From assembly GCA_017397725.1 (NCBI GenBank), contig JAFQIA010000027.1:62001-126000 (forward strand): a DNA stretch of 64,000 bases, written 5' to 3'. The position numbers were made by a program, and so were the translations under genes. The notes beneath the pieces were generated by a model, which did no database searches, was not told where the DNA came from, and was given only the letters and a program-made list of their open reading frames with translations. This DNA is from Clostridia bacterium. Lineage in GTDB: Bacteria; Bacillota; Clostridia; Monoglobales; Monoglobaceae. How positions within the stretch are numbered: position 1 is the stretch's first letter; each line of letters begins with the position of its first letter. Below, one piece after another: positions 41,980 to 51,491 of the stretch.

Positions 41980-43911
41980 ATGTGCAAGAAAGAAAAATAC
42001 TATATCACCACGGCAATTGCCTATACCTCCCGTAAACCCCATATCGGGAACACCTATGAAATTGTGTTGACCGATGCCATTGCAAGATTCAAGCGGTATC
42101 TGGGCCACGATGTGTTCTTCTGTACCGGTACCGATGAACATGGTCAGAAGATTCAGGAATTGGCAGAAAAAGCCGGCATCACTCCCAAGGAATATGTAGA
42201 CGGGGTGGCAGGTGAAATCAAAGAGATTTGGGATTTGATGAACACCTCTTATGACAAGTTCATCCGCACCACCGATGATTATCATGAGGAAACGGTGCAA
42301 AAAATCTTCAAAAAGCTCTATGATCAGGGCGATATCTATCTGGATTCTTATGAGGGTTGGTATTGTACCCCCTGTGAGTCCTTCTGGACTGACACCCAGT
42401 TGGTGGACGGCAAATGCCCCGACTGCGGCAGAGAGGTCAGCAAGCAGCATGAGGAGGCTTACTTCTTCAAAATGAGCAAGTATGCCGACCGCCTGATGCA
42501 GCATATTGAAGAGAATCCGGAATTCATTCAGCCGGAATCCAGAAAAAAAGAGATGGTCAACAACTTCTTAAAACCCGGTCTGCAGGATTTGTGTGTATCC
42601 AGAACCAGCTTTGACTGGGGTATTCCGGTTTCCTTTGACCCCAAGCACGTGGTTTATGTGTGGCTGGATGCGCTGACCAACTATATCACTGCCATCGGCT
42701 ATCGTTGCGATAAAAAGGAAGAACCCTACGACCACTACTGGCCGGCAGATGTGCATATTATTGGTAAGGACATTTTGCGGTTCCACACCATTTACTGGCC
42801 GATTTTCCTGATGGCATTGGGCGAACCTCTGCCCAAGCAGATTTTCGGTCATCCTTGGCTGCTCAACGGACAGGACAAGATGAGCAAATCCATCGGCAAC
42901 GTGATTTATGCCGATGATTTGGTACGCAATTTCGGGGTGGATGCAGTGCGTTATTATCTGCTCCACGAGATGCCCTTTGCACAGGACGGAACCATCACCT
43001 TTGAAACCTTAATCAGCCGGTTCAATTCCAATCTGGCAAACACCTTGGGTAATTTGGTCAACCGCACCGTGTCCATGGTAACCAAATATTTTGACGGGGT
43101 GATTCCTGCACCGGCACAGGCTACCGAATTCGACCAGAGCCTGGAGGAAACCTGCCTTACTGCTGCCAAAGAAACTGCAGAAAATATGGACAAGCTGCGG
43201 GTGGCAGATGCTATGGATTGCATCTGGAGAATTGTAGACCGCTCCAACAAATATATTGACGAAACCATGCCTTGGGCATTGGCAAAATCCGAGGACGGCA
43301 TCGAAACCTTGAAAACCGTAATGTATCACCTGATTGAATCCATCCGGTTCGTGTCCTCGCTCTTGACCTCCTTTATGCCGGATACTGCCAAGGCAATTGC
43401 AGAGCAAATTGGCGCAACCGAGCTTTCCTGGGAGAGTCTTTCCTCCTTTGGCGTAACCAAGGCAGGAGAAAAGGTAGGTCAGGCAACACCGCTTTTTGTG
43501 CGCTTGGATCCGGAGCAAAAGCTCAAGGAATTGGAAGAAGAGCTTGGCCAAAAGGAAGAGCCGAAGGTAGAAATCGAGCCCTTTAAGGATTTTGTGGAGT
43601 TCAGCGACTTTGAAAAGCTGGACATCCGTGTGGGCAAGGTTGTGGTATGTGAAAAGGTTCCCAAGTCCTCCAAGCTGTTGCGGTTTGAACTGGAAGTGGG
43701 AAGCGAACGCCGTCAGATTCTCTCCGGCATTGCCAATTACTACAAGCCCGAAGATTTGGTGGGCAAGAATGTGCTCTTTATTGCCAACTTCCCGCCCAGA
43801 AAGATGATGGGACTGGAATCCAACGGTATGATTCTTTCTGCAGAGCACGACGGCAAGCTGGTGGTAACCACTACGCTGGATGATATACAATCCGGCGCTT
43901 GCATCGTTTAA
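41980..43911 (+). CDS. metG: Methionyl-tRNA synthetase
   Basis: A 643-residue class I synthetase. The HIGH-type motif is PHIGNTYE. The zinc knuckle has CTPCESFW...CPDCG (one knuckle, four Cys). The KMSKS motif is QDKMSKSIGN. A C-terminal tRNA-binding (EMAP/Trbp111-like) domain starts near residue 535 with FSDFEKLDIRVGKVV. No T-box precedes it; it is read from ruvAB. AAAGGAG precedes the ATG at 41980. Confidence 0.97.
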   Translation: MCKKEKYYITTAIAYTSRKPHIGNTYEIVLTDAIARFKRYLGHDVFFCTGTDEHGQKIQELAEKAGITPKEYVDGVAGEIKEIWDLMNTSYDKFIRTTDDYHEETVQKIFKKLYDQGDIYLDSYEGWYCTPCESFWTDTQLVDGKCPDCGREVSKQHEEAYFFKMSKYADRLMQHIEENPEFIQPESRKKEMVNNFLKPGLQDLCVSRTSFDWGIPVSFDPKHVVYVWLDALTNYITAIGYRCDKKEEPYDHYWPADVHIIGKDILRFHTIYWPIFLMALGEPLPKQIFGHPWLLNGQDKMSKSIGNVIYADDLVRNFGVDAVRYYLLHEMPFAQDGTITFETLISRFNSNLANTLGNLVNRTVSMVTKYFDGVIPAPAQATEFDQSLEETCLTAAKETAENMDKLRVADAMDCIWRIVDRSNKYIDETMPWALAKSEDGIETLKTVMYHLIESIRFVSSLLTSFMPDTAKAIAEQIGATELSWESLSSFGVTKAGEKVGQATPLFVRLDPEQKLKELEEELGQKEEPKVEIEPFKDFVEFSDFEKLDIRVGKVVVCEKVPKSSKLLRFELEVGSERRQILSGIANYYKPEDLVGKNVLFIANFPPRKMMGLESNGMILSAEHDGKLVVTTTLDDIQSGACIV

Positions 43912-43925
43912 TACAGGAGAAGACC

Positions 43926-45587
43926 ATGAAAAAGAAAGTGATGCTAAGTATCCTTGGGGTTTTGCTTGTGGCATTTTGTTATCTGCTGATTACCAAAGGC
44001 TTTTTTCAGGATCCGGAACAGTTTTGGTATCGGGCAAAGAATAAGGCAAGTAAGGTTTACCATCAGGTAACCCATACCCAACCCCAGATTCAGGAAGAAA
44101 TTATTTCCACTGCTGACGGGCATCAGGTTTTGATTGACCGTCCCAAGGGTTATATGCTTTCTTTCCCTGAGGATATGAAATTTGATATTTCCAAAAGTCC
44201 GGAACTGATTCAAGCGTATAACGGGGATATGACGGTAACTGTCACCAGAGAATGGGCGCCCTATCCGGATGTATGGTACTTCATCGACAATTATTGCAAC
44301 AATTATTACCTTGACCCTCATTATATTGAGAGCAACGGCATTACCATACGGGAGAACAAAAAGTTTTCCCATCGGGAGGCGGAGGCACAGCAGATTTCCC
44401 TTTCCAGAACTCCCGCGGATGCCAATGCTACCGACCATTGGAATGAGTACACCTATTTCTATGTGCTTTCCAAGACCGGCCCACAGGCGTTCTTTCGGGT
44501 GATGTTCAAGTATGATGATTACCAAAAGGCGGCACCCATGATTGAAGAGGTGATTGCTTCTTTTGAGGAGATTCGTATCGAGGGACAAAATGTGTTTAAG
44601 GGTGAGTATGCACCCACCGAGAATCCCAAATGGAACAGGGAAACCCGTGATTATTATCGGGAAATCTGTGACAGCAAAGAGAAGAAGTGGGGCATCTTTG
44701 TAGACGGTGCCTACCAGATTCCACGAAACCGCCAATGGCTGGTGGATTTGGAAAAAAAGGTGGACTATTCCTTTGATTTTGCCCTTCATTATGTAAATCT
44801 GGATTGGGAGTTCCCTGCAGAGGAGCTAAAAAGCTTTTATGATGAGGGAAAAATCACCGAGTTGACTCTGCAGATTTCCAACTTCAACAATGATGATTTG
44901 TTTGGCAAGAACATCAACTTTGATGTTTATGACGGACTTTTGGATGAACAGATTCGCACCTTTGCAAAAGGTGCCAAGGCCTTCGGCCATCCCTTCCTGT
45001 TCCGGCTGAACAATGAAATGAACAGCGACTGGGTCAACTATTCGGGTGTGGCGGCACTTTCCGATCCGGATATCTTTGTCAGCAACTGGCGCAGAATCTA
45101 TGACATCTTTCAGGAAGAGGGCGTGGACAACGCCATCTGGATTTTCAATCCCAATGCAGAGGATTGTCCGCCGGCACATTGGAATTCCTACATCGCCTAC
45201 TGGCCGGGGAGTGAATATGTGCATATGATTGGACTCACCGGCTATAACACCGGTACTTACTACGCCGATGTCTATCACGAAAAATGGCGTACCTTTGATG
45301 AGATTTATGAAGCACCTTACGAAAAGTATCTGCAGGTGTTTGGCAAGTTTCCCTTTATTATCACCGAATTTGCGTCCAGCTCCATTGGCGGAGACAAGCC
45401 CGCTTGGATTCGGGATATGTTCCAAAGCATCAAAAAGTATGACAACATCAAGATGGCACTCTGGTGGAGTAGTGCGGACTATGATATGCGGGAGGCAACC
45501 TACAAAACCCTCGCAAGACCATATTTCTTGGACGAAACCGAGGAAACCACACGGGCATTCCGTGAAGGAATTCAAGAGTACAAATAA
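43926..45587 (+). CDS. Membrane-anchored GH26-like glycoside hydrolase
   Basis: A 553-residue protein. A single N-terminal TM or uncleaved signal anchor (VMLSILGVLLVAFCYLLIT) leads to a poorly recognised domain (about 60-220), then a TIM-barrel resembling GH26 beta-mannanases. The likely acid/base Glu is in LFRLNNEMNSDW and the nucleophile Glu in IITEFASSS. Substrate and family placement are by motif only. The ATG at 43926 follows CAGGAG, 14 nt after metG. It may act on wall or environmental polysaccharide at the cell surface. Confidence 0.7.
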   Translation: MKKKVMLSILGVLLVAFCYLLITKGFFQDPEQFWYRAKNKASKVYHQVTHTQPQIQEEIISTADGHQVLIDRPKGYMLSFPEDMKFDISKSPELIQAYNGDMTVTVTREWAPYPDVWYFIDNYCNNYYLDPHYIESNGITIRENKKFSHREAEAQQISLSRTPADANATDHWNEYTYFYVLSKTGPQAFFRVMFKYDDYQKAAPMIEEVIASFEEIRIEGQNVFKGEYAPTENPKWNRETRDYYREICDSKEKKWGIFVDGAYQIPRNRQWLVDLEKKVDYSFDFALHYVNLDWEFPAEELKSFYDEGKITELTLQISNFNNDDLFGKNINFDVYDGLLDEQIRTFAKGAKAFGHPFLFRLNNEMNSDWVNYSGVAALSDPDIFVSNWRRIYDIFQEEGVDNAIWIFNPNAEDCPPAHWNSYIAYWPGSEYVHMIGLTGYNTGTYYADVYHEKWRTFDEIYEAPYEKYLQVFGKFPFIITEFASSSIGGDKPAWIRDMFQSIKKYDNIKMALWWSSADYDMREATYKTLARPYFLDETEETTRAFREGIQEYK

Positions 45588-45618
45588 CAAAAAAGCACCC
45601 GATGGGTGCTTTTTTGTT
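45587..45618 (+). terminator. Terminator of the GH26-like gene
   Basis: AACAAAAAAGCACCC/GGGTGCTTTTTTGTT stem with a GAT loop. Confidence 0.9.
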
Positions 45619-45663
45619 ATTTAAAAAGTAGCGAAAAGTTATACTTTTGATTCGTTTTACATA

Positions 45664-45692
45664 TTGACGAAAGGGTGGCAAGATACTATAAT
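45664..45692 (+). promoter_or_regulatory. Promoter of the Gfo/Idh/MocA gene
   Basis: TTGACG (45664-45669), 17-nt spacer, TATAAT (45687-45692). Confidence 0.8.
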
Positions 45693-45721
45693 ATCCTTGA
45701 AAATATTCAGGAGGCGAGGAT

Positions 45722-46978
45722 ATGAAACAATATACCGTTGCAATTTTAGGGTGCGGAACCCGTGGGAAATGTTATGCCCAGTTGGTAGACAAAAAAGAGG
45801 ATTTTACCGTGGCTGCTGTCTGTGATATCAATCCGGATCAGATTGTGGCACTTAAGAGCCTTTGCCCCAACAGCAAGAATATCGAAGTCTTTTATGACGA
45901 AAATGAATTCTTGAAAGAAAAGCGGGCAGATGCGGTGATGATTGCAACCCCTGACCGTGACCATGTAAGACAAGCCATTGCGGCAATGGAGCTTGGTTAT
46001 GATTTGTTATTGGAAAAACCTATCAGCGATGATGCACAGGAATTGAAAGACCTCTTGAAGGTGCAACAACAAACCGGTAGAAAGGTGATTGTTTGCCACG
46101 AACTTCGCTACGGTAAGGGATTCCAGAAATGCGGAGAACTCTTAGAATCCGGCATCATTGGCAGAGTGTATGCCATTGACGCGTCCGAGCGGGTTGCCTA
46201 TTGGCATTGGGCACAGGCATATGTGCGGGGCATCGGTGCATCCTTGGAGTTGGGACACCCCGCAATCTTGGCAAAATGCAGCCACGACTTGGATTTGCTG
46301 CAGTCTTATGCCAAGAGTGAATGTGACACACTTTCCTCCGTGGGTGACCTCAGCTTTTTCATCCCTGAAAATGCACCGGAGAATGCCGCAGACCGTTGTG
46401 TAGATTGCGTACATATGGATACCTGTCCTTATAGTGCCAAACGGATTTATATTGATGCGTGGCATCAGGCGGGAGAACCTACTTATACTTGGCCTTATAA
46501 CAAAGCAACCATTCACAATCCCATCACCGAGGAAAACCTCTATGAGGGGATTCGCAACGGAGAATATGGCAGATGTGCATTCAAATGTGTGGTAGAAAAG
46601 GTAGACCATCAGTTGGTGCAGATGACCTTCAAAAATGGGGTTAAGGCATCCTTAAAGATGGTTTATGCCGCAGAACCGGGAAGAAAACTGATTTTTTATG
46701 GAACCCTGGGTGAAATCGTGTTTGATGAGCGGACCGAAACCATTGAGGTGATGCCCTTTGGCAAGGAAAAAGAGATTGTGGATATTGCAACTCTGCTTGA
46801 GGGAGGCAATGGCCACGGCGGCGGAGATGCCATTTTGATTGATGATTTCTGTGATATGATTGCAGGAAGAAAGGAATGCTCCACCACCTTAAAGGAATCC
46901 TTAGAGAGTCATTTTATGGGAATTGCCGCAGACGAGTCCCGAAAACAAGGCGGCGTATTGATGAAAGTTCATTCTTAA
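45722..46978 (+). CDS. Gfo/Idh/MocA-family oxidoreductase
   Basis: A 418-residue NAD(P)-dependent sugar or cyclitol dehydrogenase-like protein. The Rossmann fold has GCGTRGKCYAQ (about 11) and AVCDINPDQ. The family's EKP catalytic-region motif appears as LLEKPISDD (about 98). The C-terminal alpha/beta domain follows, with a Cys-rich stretch (CVDCVHMDTCPYSAKR) seen in one GFO subgroup. The substrate is unknown. GGAGGCGAGG precedes the ATG. Confidence 0.9.
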   Translation: MKQYTVAILGCGTRGKCYAQLVDKKEDFTVAAVCDINPDQIVALKSLCPNSKNIEVFYDENEFLKEKRADAVMIATPDRDHVRQAIAAMELGYDLLLEKPISDDAQELKDLLKVQQQTGRKVIVCHELRYGKGFQKCGELLESGIIGRVYAIDASERVAYWHWAQAYVRGIGASLELGHPAILAKCSHDLDLLQSYAKSECDTLSSVGDLSFFIPENAPENAADRCVDCVHMDTCPYSAKRIYIDAWHQAGEPTYTWPYNKATIHNPITEENLYEGIRNGEYGRCAFKCVVEKVDHQLVQMTFKNGVKASLKMVYAAEPGRKLIFYGTLGEIVFDERTETIEVMPFGKEKEIVDIATLLEGGNGHGGGDAILIDDFCDMIAGRKECSTTLKESLESHFMGIAADESRKQGGVLMKVHS

Positions 46979-46980
46979 TA

Positions 46981-47290
46981 AAAAGCGTCTATGCATTCGG
47001 CGGTACTTCTTAGGGATAAATCGCCCAAAAACCACGATTTCTGCACATAACTGTGTTAAAAAACCTCGTAATCCGTCAAGGATTACCTTGTCTTTTTGCC
47101 TTGTTCTGCACGAGAAATCGAGATTTTTGTGGTGTGAAGCAGTTTTGGGTTAGGGATTTTTCGTCTCAGAGAAGTCATAAAAAATGCAGGCATACTGGCG
47201 TATGTCTGCATTTTTTTGCGCACGATTAGCGGAAAATACCAAGCCAAAACCGACTTCTTCCTAAGAAGTACCGCCGCAAGACGCTTTTTT
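46981..47290. repeat. MITE-like inverted-repeat element filling a convergent gap
   Basis: The 313-nt gap between convergent genes has no ORF of note. Its ends form a long inverted repeat: AAAAGCGTC (46981-46989) with GACGCTTTT (47280-47288), and a 17-bp perfect arm CGGCGGTACTTCTTAGG (46998-47014) with its complement at 47260-47276. Inside are a GTAATCC/GGATTAC hairpin (47068-47086), partly mirrored CACGATTTCTGCACA and GCACGAGAAATCG segments, and a terminator (47179-47217). Flanking CTAATAA/TTAATAA could be a target duplication but overlaps stop codons. It looks like a non-autonomous mobile or REP-type repeat. Confidence 0.55.
47179..47217. terminator. Terminator inside the inverted-repeat element
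   Basis: AAAAAATGCAGGCATAC/GTATGTCTGCATTTTTTT stem with one mismatch; it can act for both convergent genes. Confidence 0.8.
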
Positions 47291-47291
47291 G

Positions 47292-49556
47292 CTAATAAAC
47301 CACAATCACACGGATTTGACCGCCCGCCGAGGGGGATTGGTCATAGTAGGCAGAAATCTGCAGACTGTCATCGGAAAGAACATCGGCGATGGGAATCTTG
47401 ACATATTCTGCTGCATAAGCGTTGCTCCGCTGATAAACTGCTACATTGGGACTGATGGGGTAGGTTTTGTTTTTGTAGGTCAGTGCGCTGGCACTTTCCA
47501 AACGGATGCCGCTACCAAGCTCGGTCAGGCTCTGAAAGCTTTCGGGATTGGAAGGCGAACCGCTGATGCGGATGCCGGAGCCTGCCGCAACATTCAGCAC
47601 CCGATTGGAGGTATTGAGCTGATAGAATTGCCCGTCAATGATGTAGGTATAGCTTCCGGTCAGCTCCTGCCGATTCTGGGAAACTGCGGTCATCAAACCG
47701 TAGGAGAATTCATCGCCGGTCACATCCTTTAAGATGAGCTTGTTGATTGCACCTTGGGAATTTTTCTCCCAATAAAGAACCTGATTGGTAGAAAGGGTCA
47801 CCCCGTCTAATCTTTGGGGAAAGATTTTGCAGTAAACGCTGGGACTGCTTGCATTCACCGTGCCGATATCCAGAATTTGTGCATCGGGGGCGAGGGTATA
47901 GCTTCCAAGCTTTCCGGTGCTGTGGTTGTAGGTGCCGCTGAGCTTTTTGCTGTCATTGTTTGTGACCAGAGTGACCTTGGCGTTTCCGTTTTGGAAGGTG
48001 ACCTTGACCACCTTGTTTTGATAGGAGCTTAAGTTCTTGTCGGTGGTATATTCGCTTGTGGTTCCGTCAGGGAACGCAAGCTTGATATAATAGCCGGTGT
48101 AGGTATTGACCGCGCCGGATTGATACTCTTTCCGTCCGGTGCTTAGCACATAGCCGGTCAAGCTTTTGGTTGCGGTTGCGTTGGGAGAAATCACCCCTGC
48201 AATCTGTCCGGTTTTGCCCAGAAGAAGGGTTACGCTATCACCAAAATCAAAGGCTCCGCCGGAGGTGAGTGCGGTGAATGCGTTGCCGCTTTCGATGGTG
48301 TATTCCTTGCCTGAAACAGTGACGGATTGGGGCATATCCTTATTGGGGGAGGCGTTCTCATAGACACCGGTCACCTTGTCGCTGTAAGAGAGTACCAGAT
48401 TCATATCCGGCATAAAGTATGCTACGTCATAAGGCTCCAAAGCGGAAAGGGAGGAACTTTGCCCGTTGCGCAGAACCTTGGTAGATGAATTGGTTGCCCA
48501 ACTGCTGTCCCATTCAGAGGCAGATACAATCGTAGGACCCTGCATATTTCCTGCCTGACAGGTGATGTAGTCAATGTTGTTTCCGGAACGTTTGACTCGC
48601 AGCACATCGCCAAGTTCTAAGGAGGACTTGACCGCGGCAAAATTGCTCTGAGATTTGCCCTTATAAACGGTGGTGCTATCTGCAACAGAAAGAGCGGTCA
48701 AAGCACCATTTTTGTAGACCATCACCGCGTTGGGGAGTACCGAATAGAGGATGTATTGCTCGCTGTCGGCACTTTCTGCGTCGGGCACAAAGGCAAGAAG
48801 TTTATTGCCGTTTTTGATGGCGGCATCACCCCTGAGCCCCAACAGGTTGCGATCAAAGGATGCAGTGGTTTTCAAGCTTCCTTGACTGGTATACACCTCA
48901 TCCGAGGGGATGGATGGGTCATCCTTGCTGTCAGAAATCAAGGTGACATCCCGACTGATAGTCACATCAAAAACCGATGCAAGTTGTGCGTTCTGCCCTT
49001 TCGTTTTGGTGCCAAGCGCCTGATAGATCAGTTGTGCCACCTGACGGCGGTTTAATGCAGTACCTGCGGTGCAAGAAACCCCATCGGTGATTTCTAAGTT
49101 GTTGGCAAGCCCGATTTGACCGTAGGGCCAGGATGCACCAAAATCGCTGTCGTTATAGCCAAGCACACGGAGCAAAATGGTGATGCCCTCTTCAAAGAGA
49201 ACCGGTTCGTCGGGACGGAAGGTGGCATCGGGATAACCACTGACCAGACCGTTGCTTACCCCTACCCGTACGTAGGGTGCCGCCCAATGCCGATAGGTCA
49301 CATCCCCAAAAGGAGAAACCGAAAGATGGGTGGCAACGCTGTTTTTAAAGCTGGATGCGGCAACTGCCGCTTTGGTGAATTCTGCACGGGTCACGGTGTC
49401 ATCCAGACGTAGATTCCCGTCCGGATCACCGGTCATAATGTTAAGCGTATTTAAAAGGGTAAAGATGCCTGCCATATCCTCCTGTGCAGAAACAGGAACG
49501 ATGCATACCGAAGATAGCATACATAAGCAAAGGAATACTGCAAAAAATTTTCTCAT
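47292..49556 (-). CDS. SLH-domain surface protein
   Basis: A 754-residue exported protein. The signal peptide is FFAVFLCLCMLSSVCIVPVS with cleavage near SAQ. Two to three S-layer homology domains follow (about 25-190): LRLDDTVTRAEFTKAAVA, FGDVTYRHWAAPYVRVG and YPDATFRPDEPVLFEE. SLH domains bind pyruvylated wall polymers. The remaining 560 residues are beta-rich with no recognised enzyme domain. AGGAG precedes the ATG at 49556. It is 25 nt downstream of the MacB-like permease gene, so possibly part of the same operon. Likely a structural or adhesive wall protein. Confidence 0.85.
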   Translation of the reverse strand: MRKFFAVFLCLCMLSSVCIVPVSAQEDMAGIFTLLNTLNIMTGDPDGNLRLDDTVTRAEFTKAAVAASSFKNSVATHLSVSPFGDVTYRHWAAPYVRVGVSNGLVSGYPDATFRPDEPVLFEEGITILLRVLGYNDSDFGASWPYGQIGLANNLEITDGVSCTAGTALNRRQVAQLIYQALGTKTKGQNAQLASVFDVTISRDVTLISDSKDDPSIPSDEVYTSQGSLKTTASFDRNLLGLRGDAAIKNGNKLLAFVPDAESADSEQYILYSVLPNAVMVYKNGALTALSVADSTTVYKGKSQSNFAAVKSSLELGDVLRVKRSGNNIDYITCQAGNMQGPTIVSASEWDSSWATNSSTKVLRNGQSSSLSALEPYDVAYFMPDMNLVLSYSDKVTGVYENASPNKDMPQSVTVSGKEYTIESGNAFTALTSGGAFDFGDSVTLLLGKTGQIAGVISPNATATKSLTGYVLSTGRKEYQSGAVNTYTGYYIKLAFPDGTTSEYTTDKNLSSYQNKVVKVTFQNGNAKVTLVTNNDSKKLSGTYNHSTGKLGSYTLAPDAQILDIGTVNASSPSVYCKIFPQRLDGVTLSTNQVLYWEKNSQGAINKLILKDVTGDEFSYGLMTAVSQNRQELTGSYTYIIDGQFYQLNTSNRVLNVAAGSGIRISGSPSNPESFQSLTELGSGIRLESASALTYKNKTYPISPNVAVYQRSNAYAAEYVKIPIADVLSDDSLQISAYYDQSPSAGGQIRVIVVY

Positions 49557-49581
49557 ATCAAATCTCCTATCAGAAGTAAAA

Positions 49582-50757
49582 TTAGTCATGGCGCAATGCC
49601 TCAATGGGATTGAGTTTTGCTGCATTTTTGGCGGGCAGATAGCCGAACAAAACGCCAATGCCTACCGAAACACTGAAGGAAAGCAGCACCGCACCGATGG
49701 AGGGCGTAGCCGTCAACCCCAACAGGTTGCCCAAGACAATTGCAAGGACCGACCCCAGCAGAATGCCAAAGATGCCACCTACGCCGCTGACGGTTCCTGC
49801 CTCAATCACAAACTGGGACATAATATCCCGTCCTTTGGCGCCCAGGGATTTTCGGATACCGATTTCCCGGGTGCGCTCAGTCACCGAAACCAGCATAATA
49901 TTCATAATTCCAATACCGCCTACCAACAAAGAGATTCCGGCAATGCAGACCAGAAGAATCTGCATCATATCCAGCATCTCGGTTGCAACATCCAAAAGGC
50001 TGAGCAGGTTGGTTACACGAAAATAGTCGCTGTCGCCCAACTTCTCTAGTAGCATTGCTTCCAAAGCGTCGGTTGCGGTGGTGACAATTTCCTGATTCGG
50101 GGCGGTCAGGGTATAGCTGCTGATGGTTCCGCTTCTGGAAACCCGTACCGCGGTGGTATAGGGAATATAGATGACATCATCCGCGCTCCCGCTCTTGGAT
50201 TCTTCGGTTTCCTTCAAAACGCCTACGACCCGATAACTGTTTCCGTTGATTTTGATGCTTTCGCCCAGTGCGGAGCCAAAACCAAAAAGCTCGTTTTCTA
50301 TATAACTGCCGATGACACATACCTTTTTATAATCGGCAATTTCCTGATACTGGAGGAATCTGCCATCTTGCAGTTCCAAACTTTTCATGGTGGCATATTC
50401 CTCGCTGACGCCGGTGGCAGAGGTTGTCACCGAGTTGGTTTGATATTTCACCGTGCCGGAAATGGTAGTGGTGGGGGAAACACCGGAAATCAGGTCCGGA
50501 TGTTCGTCCCGGAAGGCGTAAATTTCCTCCTCGTCAATGGTGCGACTGCCGCCACGGTTGGTGGTGGAAATAGTGATGGTGGTCAGCCCCATCTCAGCAA
50601 AGGAATCGGTCATCATTTTTGCCATTCCGTTCATCAGACTGACTAGAATGATGACGGCGGCAACACCAATAATGATGCCGAGCATGGTAAGGATGGAACG
50701 CATTTTGTCATATAAGATATTGGAGAGTGCCAATACAAAAGACTTTTTCAAACTCAT
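49582..50757 (-). CDS. MacB-type ABC transporter permease
   Basis: A 391-residue permease: TM helix 1 (TMLGIIIGVAAVIILVSL), a large MacB-like extracytoplasmic domain (about 45-260) and three C-terminal TM helices of the FtsX fold with TREIGIRKSLGAKGRDI. The ATPase is encoded in the separate gene upstream, as usual in Gram-positives. It overlaps the ATPase gene by 4 nt. Likely exports a peptide or lipid with the adaptor below. Confidence 0.93.
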   Translation of the reverse strand: MSLKKSFVLALSNILYDKMRSILTMLGIIIGVAAVIILVSLMNGMAKMMTDSFAEMGLTTITISTTNRGGSRTIDEEEIYAFRDEHPDLISGVSPTTTISGTVKYQTNSVTTSATGVSEEYATMKSLELQDGRFLQYQEIADYKKVCVIGSYIENELFGFGSALGESIKINGNSYRVVGVLKETEESKSGSADDVIYIPYTTAVRVSRSGTISSYTLTAPNQEIVTTATDALEAMLLEKLGDSDYFRVTNLLSLLDVATEMLDMMQILLVCIAGISLLVGGIGIMNIMLVSVTERTREIGIRKSLGAKGRDIMSQFVIEAGTVSGVGGIFGILLGSVLAIVLGNLLGLTATPSIGAVLLSFSVSVGIGVLFGYLPAKNAAKLNPIEALRHD

Positions 50758-51491
50758 TGTTCCACCTCCGTATCTCCGGCGTGGGCAATGGGCGCAAACT
50801 TCCGAATGTCGGCAATCCCGTCATAAACCACCTTGCCGTCTGCCACCCGAATGACCCGCTCTGCCTGTGCGGCAATGGTGTTGTCGTGGGTGATCAGGAC
50901 AATGGTGTTCCCCTCCTGATGGAGTTTTTTCAAAAAGTCCAGCACATCCTTACCGGTTTTGGAATCCAACGCACCGGTTGGTTCGTCAGCAAGAATGATA
51001 GAGGGGTTCCCCGCCAATGCTCTCGCAATGGAAACCCGCTGTTGCTGACCGCCGGAAAGCTGAGAGGGAAGGTTTTTTGCCTTGTCCGCAAGGCCAACCC
51101 GTTCTAAGGATTCCATGGCACGGGCGGCTTGCTCTTTTTCGCTCAATCCCGCATAGAGGAGGGGGAGCTCCACATTTTGCTGTACCGTCAGCTTGGGAAT
51201 CAGGTTGTATTGCTGAAAGATGAACCCAAGCTTTTTGTTCCGGATTTCTGCCAGTTCATTGTCATTCATATGGCTGACATCCTTGCCGTCCAAGAAATAG
51301 GAACCCTTGGTGGGCACATCCAGACATCCAATGATATTCATACAGGTGGATTTTCCGCTGCCGGAGGGGCCTACGATGGCAAGAAACTCCCCAGAGTACA
51401 CCTGCATACTGATGCCGTCAATGGCGTGCACGGCAGAATCCCCCATCTGGTAGATTTTATAAATATCCTTAAATTCAATCAAAGGGGTCAT
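50754..51491 (-). CDS. MacB-type ABC transporter ATP-binding protein
   Basis: A 245-residue LolD/MacB-class ATPase: Walker A GPSGSGKST, signature LSGGQQQRVSIARAL, Walker B ILADEPTGALD. It overlaps the adaptor and permease genes by 4 nt on each side, giving tight translational coupling. Confidence 0.95.
   Translation of the reverse strand: MTPLIEFKDIYKIYQMGDSAVHAIDGISMQVYSGEFLAIVGPSGSGKSTCMNIIGCLDVPTKGSYFLDGKDVSHMNDNELAEIRNKKLGFIFQQYNLIPKLTVQQNVELPLLYAGLSEKEQAARAMESLERVGLADKAKNLPSQLSGGQQQRVSIARALAGNPSIILADEPTGALDSKTGKDVLDFLKKLHQEGNTIVLITHDNTIAAQAERVIRVADGKVVYDGIADIRKFAPIAHAGDTEVEQ

Noticed and set aside
46976..47298. Firm TAATAA target-site duplication around the inverted-repeat element
   Set aside because: The matching bases overlap the stop-codon regions of both neighbours and are too AT-rich to be convincing.
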